Below are positions 45,113 through 55,670 of a DNA stretch of 64,000 nt, one piece after another. The DNA is from Trichomonas vaginalis G3. Taxonomy: Eukaryota > Parabasalia > Trichomonadida > Trichomonadidae. The notes under the pieces were generated by a model. The model was not told where the DNA came from and searched no databases. It worked only from the letters and a program-made list of their open reading frames with translations. How positions within the stretch are numbered: position 1 is the stretch's first letter; the number at the start of each line of letters is the position of its first letter. The stretch lies in the NCBI RefSeq assembly GCF_026262505.1, contig NC_067208.1, forward strand, positions 6,891,962-6,955,961. The letters run 5' to 3'. The position numbers and the translations under genes are program-made.

Positions 45113-45768
45113 AATTCAACAGGGTGAAAAAACAGTGAGAAAACAGGTGAGATCTCACCACTTCACCTAAATTTATTTTTGTGCTATGTTTTCATACGTG
45201 TGGGAGTGGTGATATCATTAATTTTTAAGTTTATTTTTAAAATTATTTTTATTTTATTTTTATATAAATGACGAAAACTATTGAGATAACAAACTACAAC
45301 GGTCATGAGTTCAAGAATTTGTTCTTCGTTCCTCGTGAAAATACATTCTATCAGATACGAGGGAGAAAGGGTAAAGTTAGTTTGAGCGTTTATGAAGGAA
45401 TGAAGAATGGAAAGTTTATACAAGCATACGATACAAACGGTAAACGTGTTTCATTAGCTTTGTCAAAACTTACTAACATTTATTTTGACAGTGATTTTGA
45501 CCTATATGAAGAAGAAAGTGAGTCAGAAGATTATGAGCTGTTATGTGAAGCACAGCAATGGGAGGAGTTGCAATACTTTTGTAAGTGAGAACGTTTATTT
45601 TTTCATTAGTGAGGTGAAGTGGTTGGCGGCTTTATAAATATTTAAGGTTAAGTTAGTGTTGTCGTTTGTGTTGTAAAATATACGTTAATGGTTTTGTAAA
45701 GTGTCAAAACCGCTAAGTGGTGTACTGAGGCGCGCAGTGCCTCAGTACACGACTTAGCCATACTAACT
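45113..45768. repeat. Right TIR of the satellite Maverick
   Basis: Inverted copy of 2204-2860, one base shorter. Contains the right 106-aa gene and the terminal hairpin, and ends ACTAACT before the ATTCA duplication. Confidence 0.85.
45268..45588 (+). CDS. TIR-encoded 106-aa protein, right copy
   Basis: Identical in translation to 2384-2704 and transcribed outward towards the right end. The ATG at 45268 follows ATTTTTATATAA. See the left copy for features. Confidence 0.7.
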   Translation: MTKTIEITNYNGHEFKNLFFVPRENTFYQIRGRKGKVSLSVYEGMKNGKFIQAYDTNGKRVSLALSKLTNIYFDSDFDLYEEESESEDYELLCEAQQWEELQYFCK

Positions 45769-45773
45769 ATTCA
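45769..45773. repeat. Target-site duplication ATTCA, right copy
   Basis: Matches 2199-2203. It lies 12 bp before the stop codon of the minus-strand ankyrin gene (45786-45788), so the element inserted in that gene's 3' untranslated region. Confidence 0.85.
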
Positions 45774-45785
45774 TAATAAATATCA

Positions 45786-46132
45786 TTATTTGGCTCTTTC
45801 AGACATCAGATAATTTCTAACTTCGCCCACTGCACAATTGAGTGCGGTATTTTCGCATTTGTTCCTTGCCTCTTTGTCAGCTCTGATAGAGACAAGATAT
45901 TTAACTACATTTAGGTGACCATTTCGAGAAGCCAAAATGAGTGAAGTATCTCCATTTGTATTATGGGCATCTTTCTTAGCTCCAACGGAGATAAGATATT
46001 TCACAACTTCAAGATGTCCATTGTTTGAAGCCCAAATTAATGAAGTATATCCATCATCATCTTTAGCTCCTGTTCTAGCTTTATAAGAGATAAGATATTT
46101 CACAACTTCAATGTGTCCATAATATGAAGCGT
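45786..46132 (-). pseudogene. Ankyrin-repeat gene, C-terminal exon-like part cut off by insertion
   Basis: The 3' part of the gene at 50874-54310. It contains the end of one ankyrin repeat (HASYYGHIEVVKYLIS), two full repeats (YTSLIWASNNGH…, DTSLILASRNGH…) and a partial last repeat, then ends MSERAK. The frame meets that of the upstream part exactly if one 8-bp duplication and the 4,725-bp insertion are discounted, so the insertion is the only visible lesion. Without it the gene would code for about 16 repeats. An apparent start inside the inserted DNA (MSNFYIS…) is not considered a real start. Confidence 0.8.
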
Positions 46133-46140
46133 GAATTAAT
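46133..46140. repeat. 8-bp target-site duplication GAATTAAT, left copy
   Basis: GAATTAAT precedes GAGATATAAAAATTGC at the element end and is repeated at 50866-50873. Confidence 0.9.
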
Positions 46141-47070
46141 GAGATATAAAAATTGCTCACATTTGCTCACATTTTGGCACTTTTTTTGTACGTTTGTCAA
46201 AAAATTGTGAGGAAGATCTCACAAAAATAGTCAAAATGTGAGCAAATTTTGAGAAGTGCTCACATTTTGACATACGATTATTTTCATACGTTTTTTTGAT
46301 GAATTCTAATAAAACTTCATTACCACTTTCAGAACGAAGCGTAACTTTTCAGCACGTAACGCTCTATCATGTGTAGTGACATATTATTCAAAAAAACTCA
46401 GATTGCTTATCTTATAATAACAATTTCATTAGAAAAAATGCACGATTTCACGCTAAAACTTTGAAGCAATTCTTAAATTCGGATAAAAAATCGATATGTA
46501 TTACACTTTAAACTTCAAAAAATGGTTCAAAATTTAGACTTAGTTTATCTTAACAATATAGCAGATTTTAAGCCGAACAAGTAGGAGTAATAGAAATAGC
46601 TCTTGAAAATAATTACAATTAGTAATATGTAAGTCAAAGTTCGAGTATTCTAATAAATAAACGTTCCGGATTTTCTTTACTACAAGAATCAATACTTAAT
46701 ATATAGAAGCAACAGTAAAAACTTATTAGAGATTCAAAAAGAAAGTTGACTAAAGAGAATCTTTTTATATAAGTAATTTTATTTTTTTGAAATACGAGAT
46801 CGAATAAACATGTATTTTATTTTATTACTATAATAATACGTTTTTACATAGTAAGAAAGTTTAGAGACAGAAATGAAATTAAAAATTGAGAAAAAAATAA
46901 AGCTTTTCTATAAAAATTCATATTAATATATAGTATAATGATATTACAATTTATTGATAGTTGTGTTAGAAAAAAGGTACATTCACTATTTTTGACAAAA
47001 TTTTAAATTTTCATGGGGTTGTAAATCTTATAATAACTAGATGAATAAGGAATAAATCCCAGTATGATGT
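46141..47070. repeat. Left 930-bp TIR
   Basis: Begins with spaced GCTCACATTT units and includes AGATCTCACAAAAATAG. It matches the reverse complement of 49936-50865 to AGTATGATGT, where the two sides diverge. Confidence 0.85.
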
Positions 47071-49935
47071 GCATCATTATATTAAACACTATATGTAAGG
47101 CTGGTGATTCTATTAACACTTATGAAGATCTATAGTATTTGAGCAGATAAATTTGATAATTTCCAAAACTCTTATATTTCAAAATTAAAGTGTGCGAATG
47201 CATTTAAATGAGAGCAAAAAGAGATTGATGCTGTTAAAACTATGTGTTAATTTGCAATTATTTCGCATCACAAGAACTACCCAGTAAATTCGGCTATCTT
47301 TCTTTGCAATTATTCTCCATTATACATATAATATAATGGTTAGGGTTTGAAGAAAAGTTACTAGAGAATTATTGACTTTTGAAATAATGCAGAATTTTAC
47401 TTGAAGAAATCATTAATTTATGAGTTCCAAATTGCTAAGCATGACGAAGGATCATTAAATTTGCTACAATTAAATACACTTATTGCAGAATTAAGATTTT
47501 TGAAATTAAAAGTTTGAAATATTGCCTTTTTGAATAAAAATTTAAATTTTATTATATAATCATGATAATATCTTATAGAAATTAAAAGAAAATATTTTAA
47601 ACCATTCAAATATTTTGAATGTCTTATCAATTTAAAATATTAAAAGATAGCTTGATTTTATCATCATTAGTTGTTATCAAAGTTTTCTTCTTTTGATGAA
47701 CAACAGTAAATGATTTGTTAATTACTTGTCTTCCTTTTTCGCAGCAAAATCGAAAGTTATGATGATAATCTTGCTCTCAATTTTGAAACTCTCTGATTTA
47801 CAAGTAAGCATTCCTTTGGAAAAGCAGTCCTATTCTGTTTTCAAGATATTTTAAAGCCTCAATTTCATACAATGCGCAGATCTATTCGAAATTGCAAGAA
47901 CTCTCAAGAAAAATGCAGCAGCAAAGAAGATTCCATAGTTTCTAGCATCAAAAATTTACAACCTTAATACAACAGTTAAAGAGAAGCTCGAAAAGAAAAT
48001 ATTTAACCATAAAGCTGGAAACCATTCGATATCTACTATTGGATCTAATAAAAAGTTAATTATAACATATTTAACATGCTATTTGTTGACTTTGTTCCAT
48101 TATATTACCATATATACCTTTTTGAAATCTAAAATATTTTTACAATTTTAACCATGTGTTGTTGAAACCATATATCAATCTTAGCTAAAGTATAGTTTAT
48201 GAGTCTGTCACCATCTAACGTATGAATTTTCAAAAATGTCAAATATGTTCATTTTTTCTGTAGATTCAGCCATAATTTCATGTTGTTATACTATTCAACT
48301 ATTATTTAATATTTTTATCGATTTAAATATATGATGAGATGCTTAGTTCTCCCGGAAATCGATTTTTAATCGCAATTTTAACTTTCCAAAAAAAATTCAA
48401 AAATAAAAATCCCTCTCAATTTTCTAAGTTTTATAACTCGCCAAATCTATAGCCAAATTTTCTTGGCCCGTATAAATATTGTTTGGCACTATATAGGGAT
48501 GCTATTTATCATATTTTCATCCCATTTTACTGTTATCGCCTAGTGAATGTACCTTTGTTAGAAAAAATATACAACTAAAATGTCAGTTTTAAAAAATTTA
48601 AAAATTATATTAAAACAATAGTCATTGAGGATGGTTAATTGCAAAAACTCAAGAAACTATCATTATCTCTCTTTGCTTAACACATCTACAACTGGAAACA
48701 TCATTCCAAATGAAGTTCCTCAGTCTCGTCAAAATTTCTCTCTCATCTACAACAAGCTTAACTCAAAACTCAAGAAACTATCATTATCTCTCTTTGCTTA
48801 ACACATCTACAACTGGAAACATCATTCCAAATGTTGCATTCAAGAATCCTATTATTATTCTTTCTTTCAATCTTTTATATTTACTCTTTAAATTCTAATA
48901 TAATATAAATTCTTCATTTCCTTTGTTTAAACTTTTTTCATTTTAATACCATTTTATCAGATAGTAATTTTTGTTTTTCTCTGACCAAAAATCTTCTCAA
49001 TTTAACTCCACCTTCACAAAAATTCATTGAGTTCTCTCAAAATTCTTGTATTTTTGGTATACTTAAAGTATCATCTTCAAATATTTTTTTGGAGAAAATT
49101 GACTTTGCATAATATCGTAATACTTTTTAAGGCAGATAGATTTACCGTAAGTTGAAGAACTTTTAATTTGAACAGAAATTATTCAACAAATATTCTTTTT
49201 ATTTGATCAAGATACGTATACCAATATGATCTACTTGCTAGGGATATGTAGATCACGTTCAGAATTTGCCAAGTTTGGTGAATATCTATGGGATTAGGGA
49301 CATCTATTTAATTTAAGAACTAAAAATTAGCATAGGCGTATTATGCTGTTACTGAAATATATTTTGGATGTATAAATTTTTACTTAATACTCTTTTATTG
49401 TTATCATTTTTAAAGATTTTTTATTATGAGCAAAAAAATGGCAAGACAATAATATATTGTACATGCAATTTATTATTACTGAATAAATTTATCAATCAAA
49501 TTTGATCACATACAATTTTTACAGATAAATACATTATCTCAAAAAATATCTATATATTAGTATATGTTACACGAAATGTAATAAAATGTATTACTTTGGT
49601 TTATCAATTTATAAATAAGAATGAAAATTTGTTATAGCTTTGTTCCAATATTTATTTTTATATATTTAAGTTATCCATTTTACTGTTTTCATTCATATTT
49701 ATAACAAAATTAGAGTCCTTACATTATTTATCTTATTTCAATAGTGATAAAAATCAACTATATTTTGTAAGATCTTAAAAAGTGACAAAAATGGAAAACT
49801 ACATTAAATTTATTTATAAGGATACAAAATTATATGTCATTCCACCAAGAGCGGTTAAAGCATTAACACTTTATTTATATATATCTCACAAGCTAAGTTT
49901 ACCTCTAAACACATTCGAATTAACAACAAATAACT
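47071..49935. other. Interior of the long-TIR element, no intact gene
   Basis: AT-rich. Frames are short and on both strands; a faint protein-like run near 47750-47990 is broken by stops. TAGTGAATGTACCTTTG at about 48541 resembles an inner TIR segment. A 69-bp direct repeat lies at 48644-48712 and 48765-48833. Confidence 0.6.
48644..48833 (+). repeat. 69-bp direct repeat, 121 bp apart
   Basis: AAAACTCAAGAAACTATC… to CATTCCAAATG occurs at 48644-48712 and 48765-48833 without visible differences, separated by 52 bp containing AATTTCTCTCTCATC. Confidence 0.8.
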
Positions 49936-50003
49936 ACATCATACTGGGATTTATTCCTTATTCATCTAGTTATTATAAGATTTACAACCCCATGAAAATT
50001 TAA
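49791..50003 (+). CDS. Possible small protein, 70 aa
   Basis: From ATG 49791 (MENYIKFIYKDTK…) a 70-codon frame runs across the inner border of the right TIR. Its strand-like start, Pro-Pro, helical middle (VKALTLYLYISHKLSLP) and hydrophobic end recall a ubiquitin-like fold in pattern, but no diagnostic motif is present. Its second third lies in the TIR, so a reversed partial copy exists in the left TIR. It could be chance in AT-rich DNA. Confidence 0.25.
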   Translation: MENYIKFIYKDTKLYVIPPRAVKALTLYLYISHKLSLPLNTFELTTNNYIILGFIPYSSSYYKIYNPMKI

Positions 50004-50865
50004 AATTTTGTCAAAAATAGTGAATGTACCTTTTTTCTAACACAACTATCAATAAATTGTAATATCATTATACTATATATTAATATGAATTTTTATAGAA
50101 AAGCTTTATTTTTTTCTCAATTTTTAATTTCATTTCAGTCTCTAAACTTTCTTACTATGTAAAAACGTATTATTATAGTAATAAAATAAAATACATGTTT
50201 ATTCGATCTCGTATTTCAAAAAAATAAAATTACTTATATAAAAAGATTCTCTTTAGTCAACTTTCTTTTTGAATCTCTAATAAGTTTTTACTGTTGCTTC
50301 TATATATTAAGTATTGATTCTTGTAGTAAAGAAAATCCGGAACGTTTATTTATTAGAATACTCGAACTTTGACTTACATATTACTAATTGTAATTATTTT
50401 CAAGAGCTATTTCTATTACTCCTACTTGTTCGGCTTAAAATCTGCTATATTGTTAAGATAAACTAAGTCTAAATTTTGAACCATTTTTTGAAGTTTAAAG
50501 TGTAATACATATCGATTTTTTATCCGAATTTAAGAATTGCTTCAAAGTTTTAGCGTGAAATCGTGCATTTTTTCTAATGAAATTGTTATTATAAGATAAG
50601 CAATCTGAGTTTTTTTGAATAATATGTCACTACACATGATAGAGCGTTACGTGCTGAAAAGTTACGCTTCGTTCTGAAAGTGGTAATGAAGTTTTATTAG
50701 AATTCATCAAAAAAACGTATGAAAATAATCGTATGTCAAAATGTGAGCACTTCTCAAAATTTGCTCACATTTTGACTATTTTTGTGAGATCTTCCTCACA
50801 ATTTTTTGACAAACGTACAAAAAAAGTGCCAAAATGTGAGCAAATGTGAGCAATTTTTATATCTC
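49936..50865. repeat. Right 930-bp TIR
   Basis: Inverted copy of 46141-47070 with equal length. Ends CAATTTTTATATCTC before GAATTAAT. Confidence 0.85.
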
Positions 50866-50873
50866 GAATTAAT
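50866..50873. repeat. 8-bp target-site duplication GAATTAAT, right copy
   Basis: Second copy of 46133-46140. On the coding strand it reads ATTAATTC within an ankyrin TPLI motif. Confidence 0.9.
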
Positions 50874-53800
50874 GGAGTCCATCTATCATTATCTCTAGCT
50901 TCTATATTAGCGCCAGCAGCAATAAGGCATTTAACACTTTCAAGATTGCCTTTGTTAGATGCCAAAATGAGTGGAGTGTATCCATCATTATTCTTAACTT
51001 CTACATTTGCTTTCACTGAAACAAGATATTTAACTATTTCAGGGTGATTTTCGTTAATTGCATGAAGAAGAGGAGTGACTCCATCAATATTCTCGTTTTC
51101 TTTGTTTGCACCAATGGAAACAAGAAATTGTACAACTTCAAGTTTACCGTGGAATGCAACCCAGCTAAGAGGAGTATCTTTATCGCAATTCTTTGCTTCT
51201 TTATTGGCTCCAATTGAGATTAGATATTTAACAAGTTCAAGATGGCCTTTTGATGCAGCATAAATAAGAGGAGTAATGTTTTTATTATTTGCTCCCTCTT
51301 TATTTGCTCCTATAGAAATTAAATACTTAACTACATCAAGATGACCTTGAATTGATGCCCAAATGAGAGCAGTATCTCCATCATTGTCCTTTGCTTCTTT
51401 GTTTGCTCCAATGGAAATCAAATACTTAACAACATTGAGATGCCCATAATATGATGCCCAAATAAGAGGTGTTGATCCATTATTATTCTTTTCTTCTTTT
51501 TGAGCGCCAGCATCAATTAGACCTTTAACAAGTTCAAGATTATCATTCCATGTTGAATAAATGAGTGGTGTAAATCCTTCTTTATTCTTTGCTGTAATAT
51601 TAGCACTAGATTGAATAAGATATTTCACAACTTCAGCTCGGCCATTAAATGCGGCATGGATAATTGGAGTCCAATCATCATTATCTCTTGCTTCTTTGTT
51701 TGCGCCTACTTCAACAAGGAATCTAACACCATTAATATGTCCATTGGATGATGCTTTCATGAGAGGAGTTGCTCCGTGATTACTCTTTGCTTCTTTATTG
51801 GCACCAACAGAGACAAGGAATTTAATTATTTCGATATGGTCATTCGAAGATGCAATAATTAGAGCTGTATATCCGTAATATCCTCTTGCTTCTTTGTTTG
51901 CTCCAAGAGAAACAAGATATTTAACAACTTCCAAATGACCATTTTCGGATGCCAATATAAGTGGTGTCAATCCATTTTGATTTGGAATTTCAATGTTACA
52001 GCCTTTTTCAACTAAATACTTAGCAAGTTTAACATTTCCTCTTGCGCATGCTTCATGAAGAAGGAATGAATCTTTGTTGCCTTTCTTTTTATTCAGCCAT
52101 TCTTGCCATACTTTGTCCATCATTTCTATATCTCCTTGTTCACAAAATTCTTCAAGTAGTTTGTATGTCGAATCGAAATCTTCAACATTAATTTTTTCAT
52201 CGAGTTTTATTAAACCATCGTTTGAATTTTGTTCGGTCAAATTTTTGGTATTATCGGTTTCTTTTTCTTTGATTTCATTCTTTAGTTTACTGTTTTCTTC
52301 TTTAATTTGAGCAATACTTTCATCTTTATCTCTGAGTTCTTTCTTTAATTTCTCTAATTCTTCCATTATCTTTGAGAAGTTTGAATCTTTTTCTTTGACA
52401 ACAATTGTAACTGGTTCCGGAATTTGAGGTTTATTATTATCTCTTTCTTCGATTTCTTTCTTTAATCTCTCATTTTCTTCCATTAATTTGGCATATTTTA
52501 TGTCTTGTTCTGAAGTTTCTTCTGTTCTCATTTCTGTTAAAGCTTTTTCGAAATTCATTTCTCTTTCTTGAATACCTTTCTTTAATCTTTCGTTTTCTTC
52601 CATCAATATGGCCATTTTCATTTCACGTTCTTTGTTTTCTTTTGATTTCATTTCTGCTAGCATTCTTGCAAAGTTTGCTTCTCTTTCTTCCATCTCCTTC
52701 TTTAATCTATTGTTTTCTTCAATAATTCTTGCAATTTCTGGATCAATTTCGTTAACTTTTTCTGGTTTAGGAGAGTCATTTTCATTTTCTACAATTTCAT
52801 TTGGTTTGGTATTTTCTTCCTTGTTAGGAGAACTTATCTCATTTGGTTTAGCATTCTCTTCCTTGTTAGGAGAACTTATTTCTTTTGGCTTGGAATTCTC
52901 TTCCTTGTTAGGAGAGTTTGTTTCTTTTGGTTTAGTGTTTTCTTCCTTTTTAGGAGAGTTTGTTTCTTTTTGTTTGGAATTCTTATTAGTTTTAGGAGAA
53001 CCAATTTCTTTTGGCTTGGAATTCTCATCCTTTTTAGAGGAATTTGTTTCTTTTGGTTTTGAATTTTCTTCATTTTTAGGAAGATTCATTACATTTACTG
53101 TTGTTTCAATTGGCATGTTATTTAATGGGATTTGATCATTATAATTATCTTTTTCAATTCTTTCTTTCATTAAATTATCAATTTCCTTCTTTAGTCTTTC
53201 ATTTTCTTCCATCATCTTTGCAAAATTAAGGCCATTTTCTCTGATTTCTCTCTTTAGTTTATTATTTTCTTCCATCATTTCATCAAATCTGGAACGATTA
53301 TCACTTAATAATCTCTTTAATTCTTTGTTTTCATCTGTAAGCTGAGAAATACGTGTATCCTTTCCTTTGATTGATTCCTTTAATTTATCACGTTCCTCTG
53401 TTATTTTAACAATCAAAAGACCTTTTTCATCAATTTCCACTAAAAGTCTTTGAATTTGTTTCTTCAAAGATTCGTTCTCCTTCTTTAAGTTAATGTTTTC
53501 TTGTATAATTCTGTCATAGTTTTCTTCCACCTCTCTTTGTTGTTTCTTCAATTCAATAATTTCTGTTTTGAAGCCGTTGTTCTCTTTGATTAAATCATTG
53601 GTTTCTTTCTTAAGGTCATTGATTTCTTTCAGCATTCTAGTTCTTTCGTTCTTCAAATTATTGCTTTCAATCTTCAAAGTATGGCATTCCTTCTTTAGAT
53701 CATTGATTTCTTTCTTAAATCTATCATTTTCTTCCTTTAAATCATGATTAGTTTTCTTCAAATTGTTGATTTCTATATTTGATTTCTCATTTTCTTCCTT

Positions 53801-54310
53801 TAAAACTCCACAGCCGTTCTTTAGAGCATCGTTTTCTTTCTTTAATCTGTCGTTTTCTTCCTTCAATTCATCGTTTTCTTTCTTCAATCCATCATTTGTT
53901 TTCTTCAATTCACTGTTTTCTTTCTTTAATTTATTATTTTCTTTCATGATTTCACGAACCAAATTAGCATATCTTTTGAGTTCTTTATTTGTTAGATATA
54001 AAATTTTAATAATACCATCAACAAATTCGATTTTTGTATATTTTTTCGTAGATTCGAGAATTGAGATGGATTCATCAATGCTATTAATCATAACATTAGC
54101 ATATCGAGTGTATCTATATATTTTGTCTGCATTAATTGAAGATGCAAACTGTTTCATTAGGGTGGTGAAGTCTTGTGTATTTAAATTTGTTAATTTCATG
54201 ATTTTTACTATATCTTCAACTGCGAATGTATCAAATATATTATTTTCGGCTGTGTATTCCATAATATGAGATGCTATATATTCATAATTTTGAACTAGTT
54301 CAGTTTCCAT
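50874..54310 (-). pseudogene. Coiled-coil/ankyrin-repeat gene, N-terminal part, split by transposon
   Basis: From ATG 54310 about 1,146 codons are intact before the insertion. Residues 1-110 are a helical domain (NYEYIASHIMEY…) common before ankyrin arrays in trichomonads; 110-390 and 510-690 are long coiled coils of EEN.RLKKE repeats; about 395-500 is a tandem 14-residue Lys/Pro/Glu/Ser repeat (SKPKETNSPKK). A spacer with DSTYKLLEEFCEQGD follows, then 12 ankyrin repeats and the start of a 13th. Such proteins act as protein-interaction scaffolds; no enzymatic motif is seen. The frame extends 26 codons upstream of 54310, but an initiator-like TCATT 13 nt upstream supports METELV as the start. 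A truncated product reading into the transposon could still be made. Confidence 0.85.
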
Positions 54311-54320
54311 ATAAAAGAAT

Positions 54321-54325
54321 AATGA
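54321..54325 (-). promoter_or_regulatory. Initiator-like TCATT of ankyrin gene
   Basis: TCATT on the minus strand with its A at 54323, 13 nt upstream of the ATG at 54310. Confidence 0.5.
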
Positions 54326-55335
54326 AAAAAATGAATAGTGGAAAAAAATTTTAAAAATGCGACTCTGCACACAAAATTCATCACACAAAATTTTTAAAAT
54401 AAAAAGATGCTTAAATCTTTCCTCAGAGCAAGTCTTATTGAAGATCTATTTAGTTCAAAATTGTTTTAAATTTTAGTGTGATTTTCTCTCAATTTCATTA
54501 CAATACTTGATTTTTAAAGAATTAAAATCAGTACTAAAAATAATGCATTTAAACAGCTTGTAGTTGAATTTTTTCAAGTAAAATCAAAATCATTTGATTC
54601 ATTCAAAGCAATATCTGAGTGAGACTTTGAAAAATGTGATTTCATTTGATGGATAGATGAAACTAAGATTTGCTTTGTGTCATAGAATAGCAAACAGTGC
54701 TTGAACTTTGAATGATTGTGGTATAGTATTGTTTGTTATTCTTGAACATATAACGAATGATTCATTTCCAAGTTTGTTTAAGTAGCTGGGAAGAGTTTGT
54801 TTGAATTTTATATAGACGTTTTTCTTCAACCTGAGAATACACTGCATCCAATAGTTGTTTGTGGTCACAGAAAACCATAATTTGAAAAAACCTCCTTCAA
54901 GTCTGCAAAAATGCTTTTGCAAGAAGCAATTTTTGAAAAGAAGTAAAAAAAATGAGAACATACTGTCTTAAAATGTAGCAAGTGCTACATTTTGGAGAAG
55001 TGTATAATCTTAGAAACTTTTGTTAGTTAGTGAGGAGTTTGAACAAAGAGAAACTTAGAAAGCCTTATTAGTGTATGGATATTACGTTGCTGTTAAAATA
55101 TATACACACATAGATGGCCAAGCATTCTTTGATTTCAATATTTCTAAGTTCAATGAGTGTAGAAGAATGATAATCTGAAAATCAGTCGGGAATAGTAATA
55201 ATTCATTGACCAATATCATTTGCAAATATTTCTATCAGGTGCTATGTGAATATAATCGATTTCTATTGCCAGATTTTTGATATGTTTCAATTGTATGAAT
55301 AAATAGGCTTTGACAAAAGTTCAAAAAAAAAAGGT
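54326..55335. other. AT-rich intergenic region
   Basis: About 1 kb between the ankyrin gene start and the third Maverick. A 93-codon minus-strand frame (54961-54680) has a protein-like C-terminal half (GNESFVICSRITNNTIPQSF) that could be the end of an old, decayed gene, but no start signal or family is apparent. A perfect 11-bp-stem hairpin (AAAATGTAGCA) is at 54970-54993. Confidence 0.5.
54970..54993. repeat. Perfect hairpin, 11-bp stem
   Basis: AAAATGTAGCA, two bases, TGCTACATTTT. It lies just upstream of the possible gene remnant; function unknown. Confidence 0.6.
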
Positions 55336-55336
55336 A

Positions 55337-55361
55337 GTGGGGCTTCCAGGCGCGTTGCGCC
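55337..55361. repeat. GC-rich hairpin module, copy 4
   Basis: GTGGGGCTTCC followed by the hairpin GGCGCGTTGCGCC at the inferred left edge of the third element. It is related to the copies in the nested element. The remainder to 55670 holds no gene I can support; it includes GC-richer sequence with CCAGCCGACCAGCCGG. Confidence 0.6.
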
Positions 55362-55661
55362 CTCTAGCCCTGAAGATGTTTTTCCCAAGACCCAAGAGGA
55401 GGACCGAACTCCAGCCGACCAGCCGGTGACTTTTTGGTAGAGCACTCAAAATAGTATAACTTTGTCCGGACAAGTAAGGGTCTATCGTCGCTACAGGAAA
55501 AGTTACAGGCGTTCCAAGGAAGTATACTTTGAGAAGCCTTTTCCCCCTTATAGAATGAGATAGGACGGTTATTTTACAAAACTGACAACACTTTGACTGA
55601 GTAGTTTTTTGTGCTGAACAAAAAGTGTCATATAAACATCTGTCAAAAACCGTTTTTTACT

Positions 55662-55666
55662 TCACT
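55662..55666 (+). promoter_or_regulatory. Initiator-like TCACT
   Basis: TCACT with its A at 55664, 7 nt before the ATG at 55671, after a TTTTTTACT tract. It combines the host-type initiator with the T-rich Maverick signal. Confidence 0.45.
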
Positions 55667-55670
55667 TAAA

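Larger units (their letters stand above)
2204..45768. mobile_element. Satellite-bearing Maverick-family element, with a nested element
   Basis: A 43,565-bp unit with inverted ends AGTTAGTATGGCTAAG, ~657-bp TIRs and the 5-bp duplication ATTCA. Without the nested element and its duplicated TACGA it would be about 22.3 kb, in the Maverick range. It holds the 106-aa gene in each TIR, an SF3 helicase, a 78-aa gene and several gene stubs; the rest is a 24-bp satellite in two opposed orientations. It lacks PolB, ATPase, capsid and integrase, so it is presumably non-autonomous and mobilised by a relative. Family placement rests on end sequence, TIR and duplication lengths, and gene fragments shared with the nested PolB/capsid-bearing element. 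Confidence 0.85.
46141..50865. mobile_element. 4.7-kb long-TIR DNA transposon inside the ankyrin gene
   Basis: 4,725 bp with 930-bp TIRs (46141-47070 and 49936-50865), ends GAGATATAAAAATTGC, and an 8-bp duplication. Very long TIRs around a short interior are typical of Mutator-like elements, known in trichomonads, although those usually make 9-bp duplications; hAT elements make 8 bp but have short TIRs. The interior has no intact transposase, so it is probably non-autonomous. The insertion is recent enough for the host reading frame to remain undamaged on either side. Confidence 0.85.

Noticed and set aside
46485-46497. ATTCGGATAAAAA in the long-TIR element, resembling the Maverick TTTTTATCCG signal
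   Set aside because: No gene follows on that strand at the expected distance; likely chance in AT-rich DNA.
52074-54269. Plus-strand Ser/Phe-rich frames opposite the ankyrin gene's coiled coil
   Set aside because: Antisense of Lys/Glu-rich coding repeats (TTC/TTT-rich); no independent signals.
54680-54961. 93-codon minus-strand frame upstream of the third element
   Set aside because: Only the C-terminal half looks protein-like and no start signal exists; mentioned under the intergenic entry but not called a gene.
55611-55670. Upstream 20 codons of the 1141-aa frame
   Set aside because: The open frame starts earlier, but the initiator-like TCACT lies downstream of that point and the basic MPRK start fits better.
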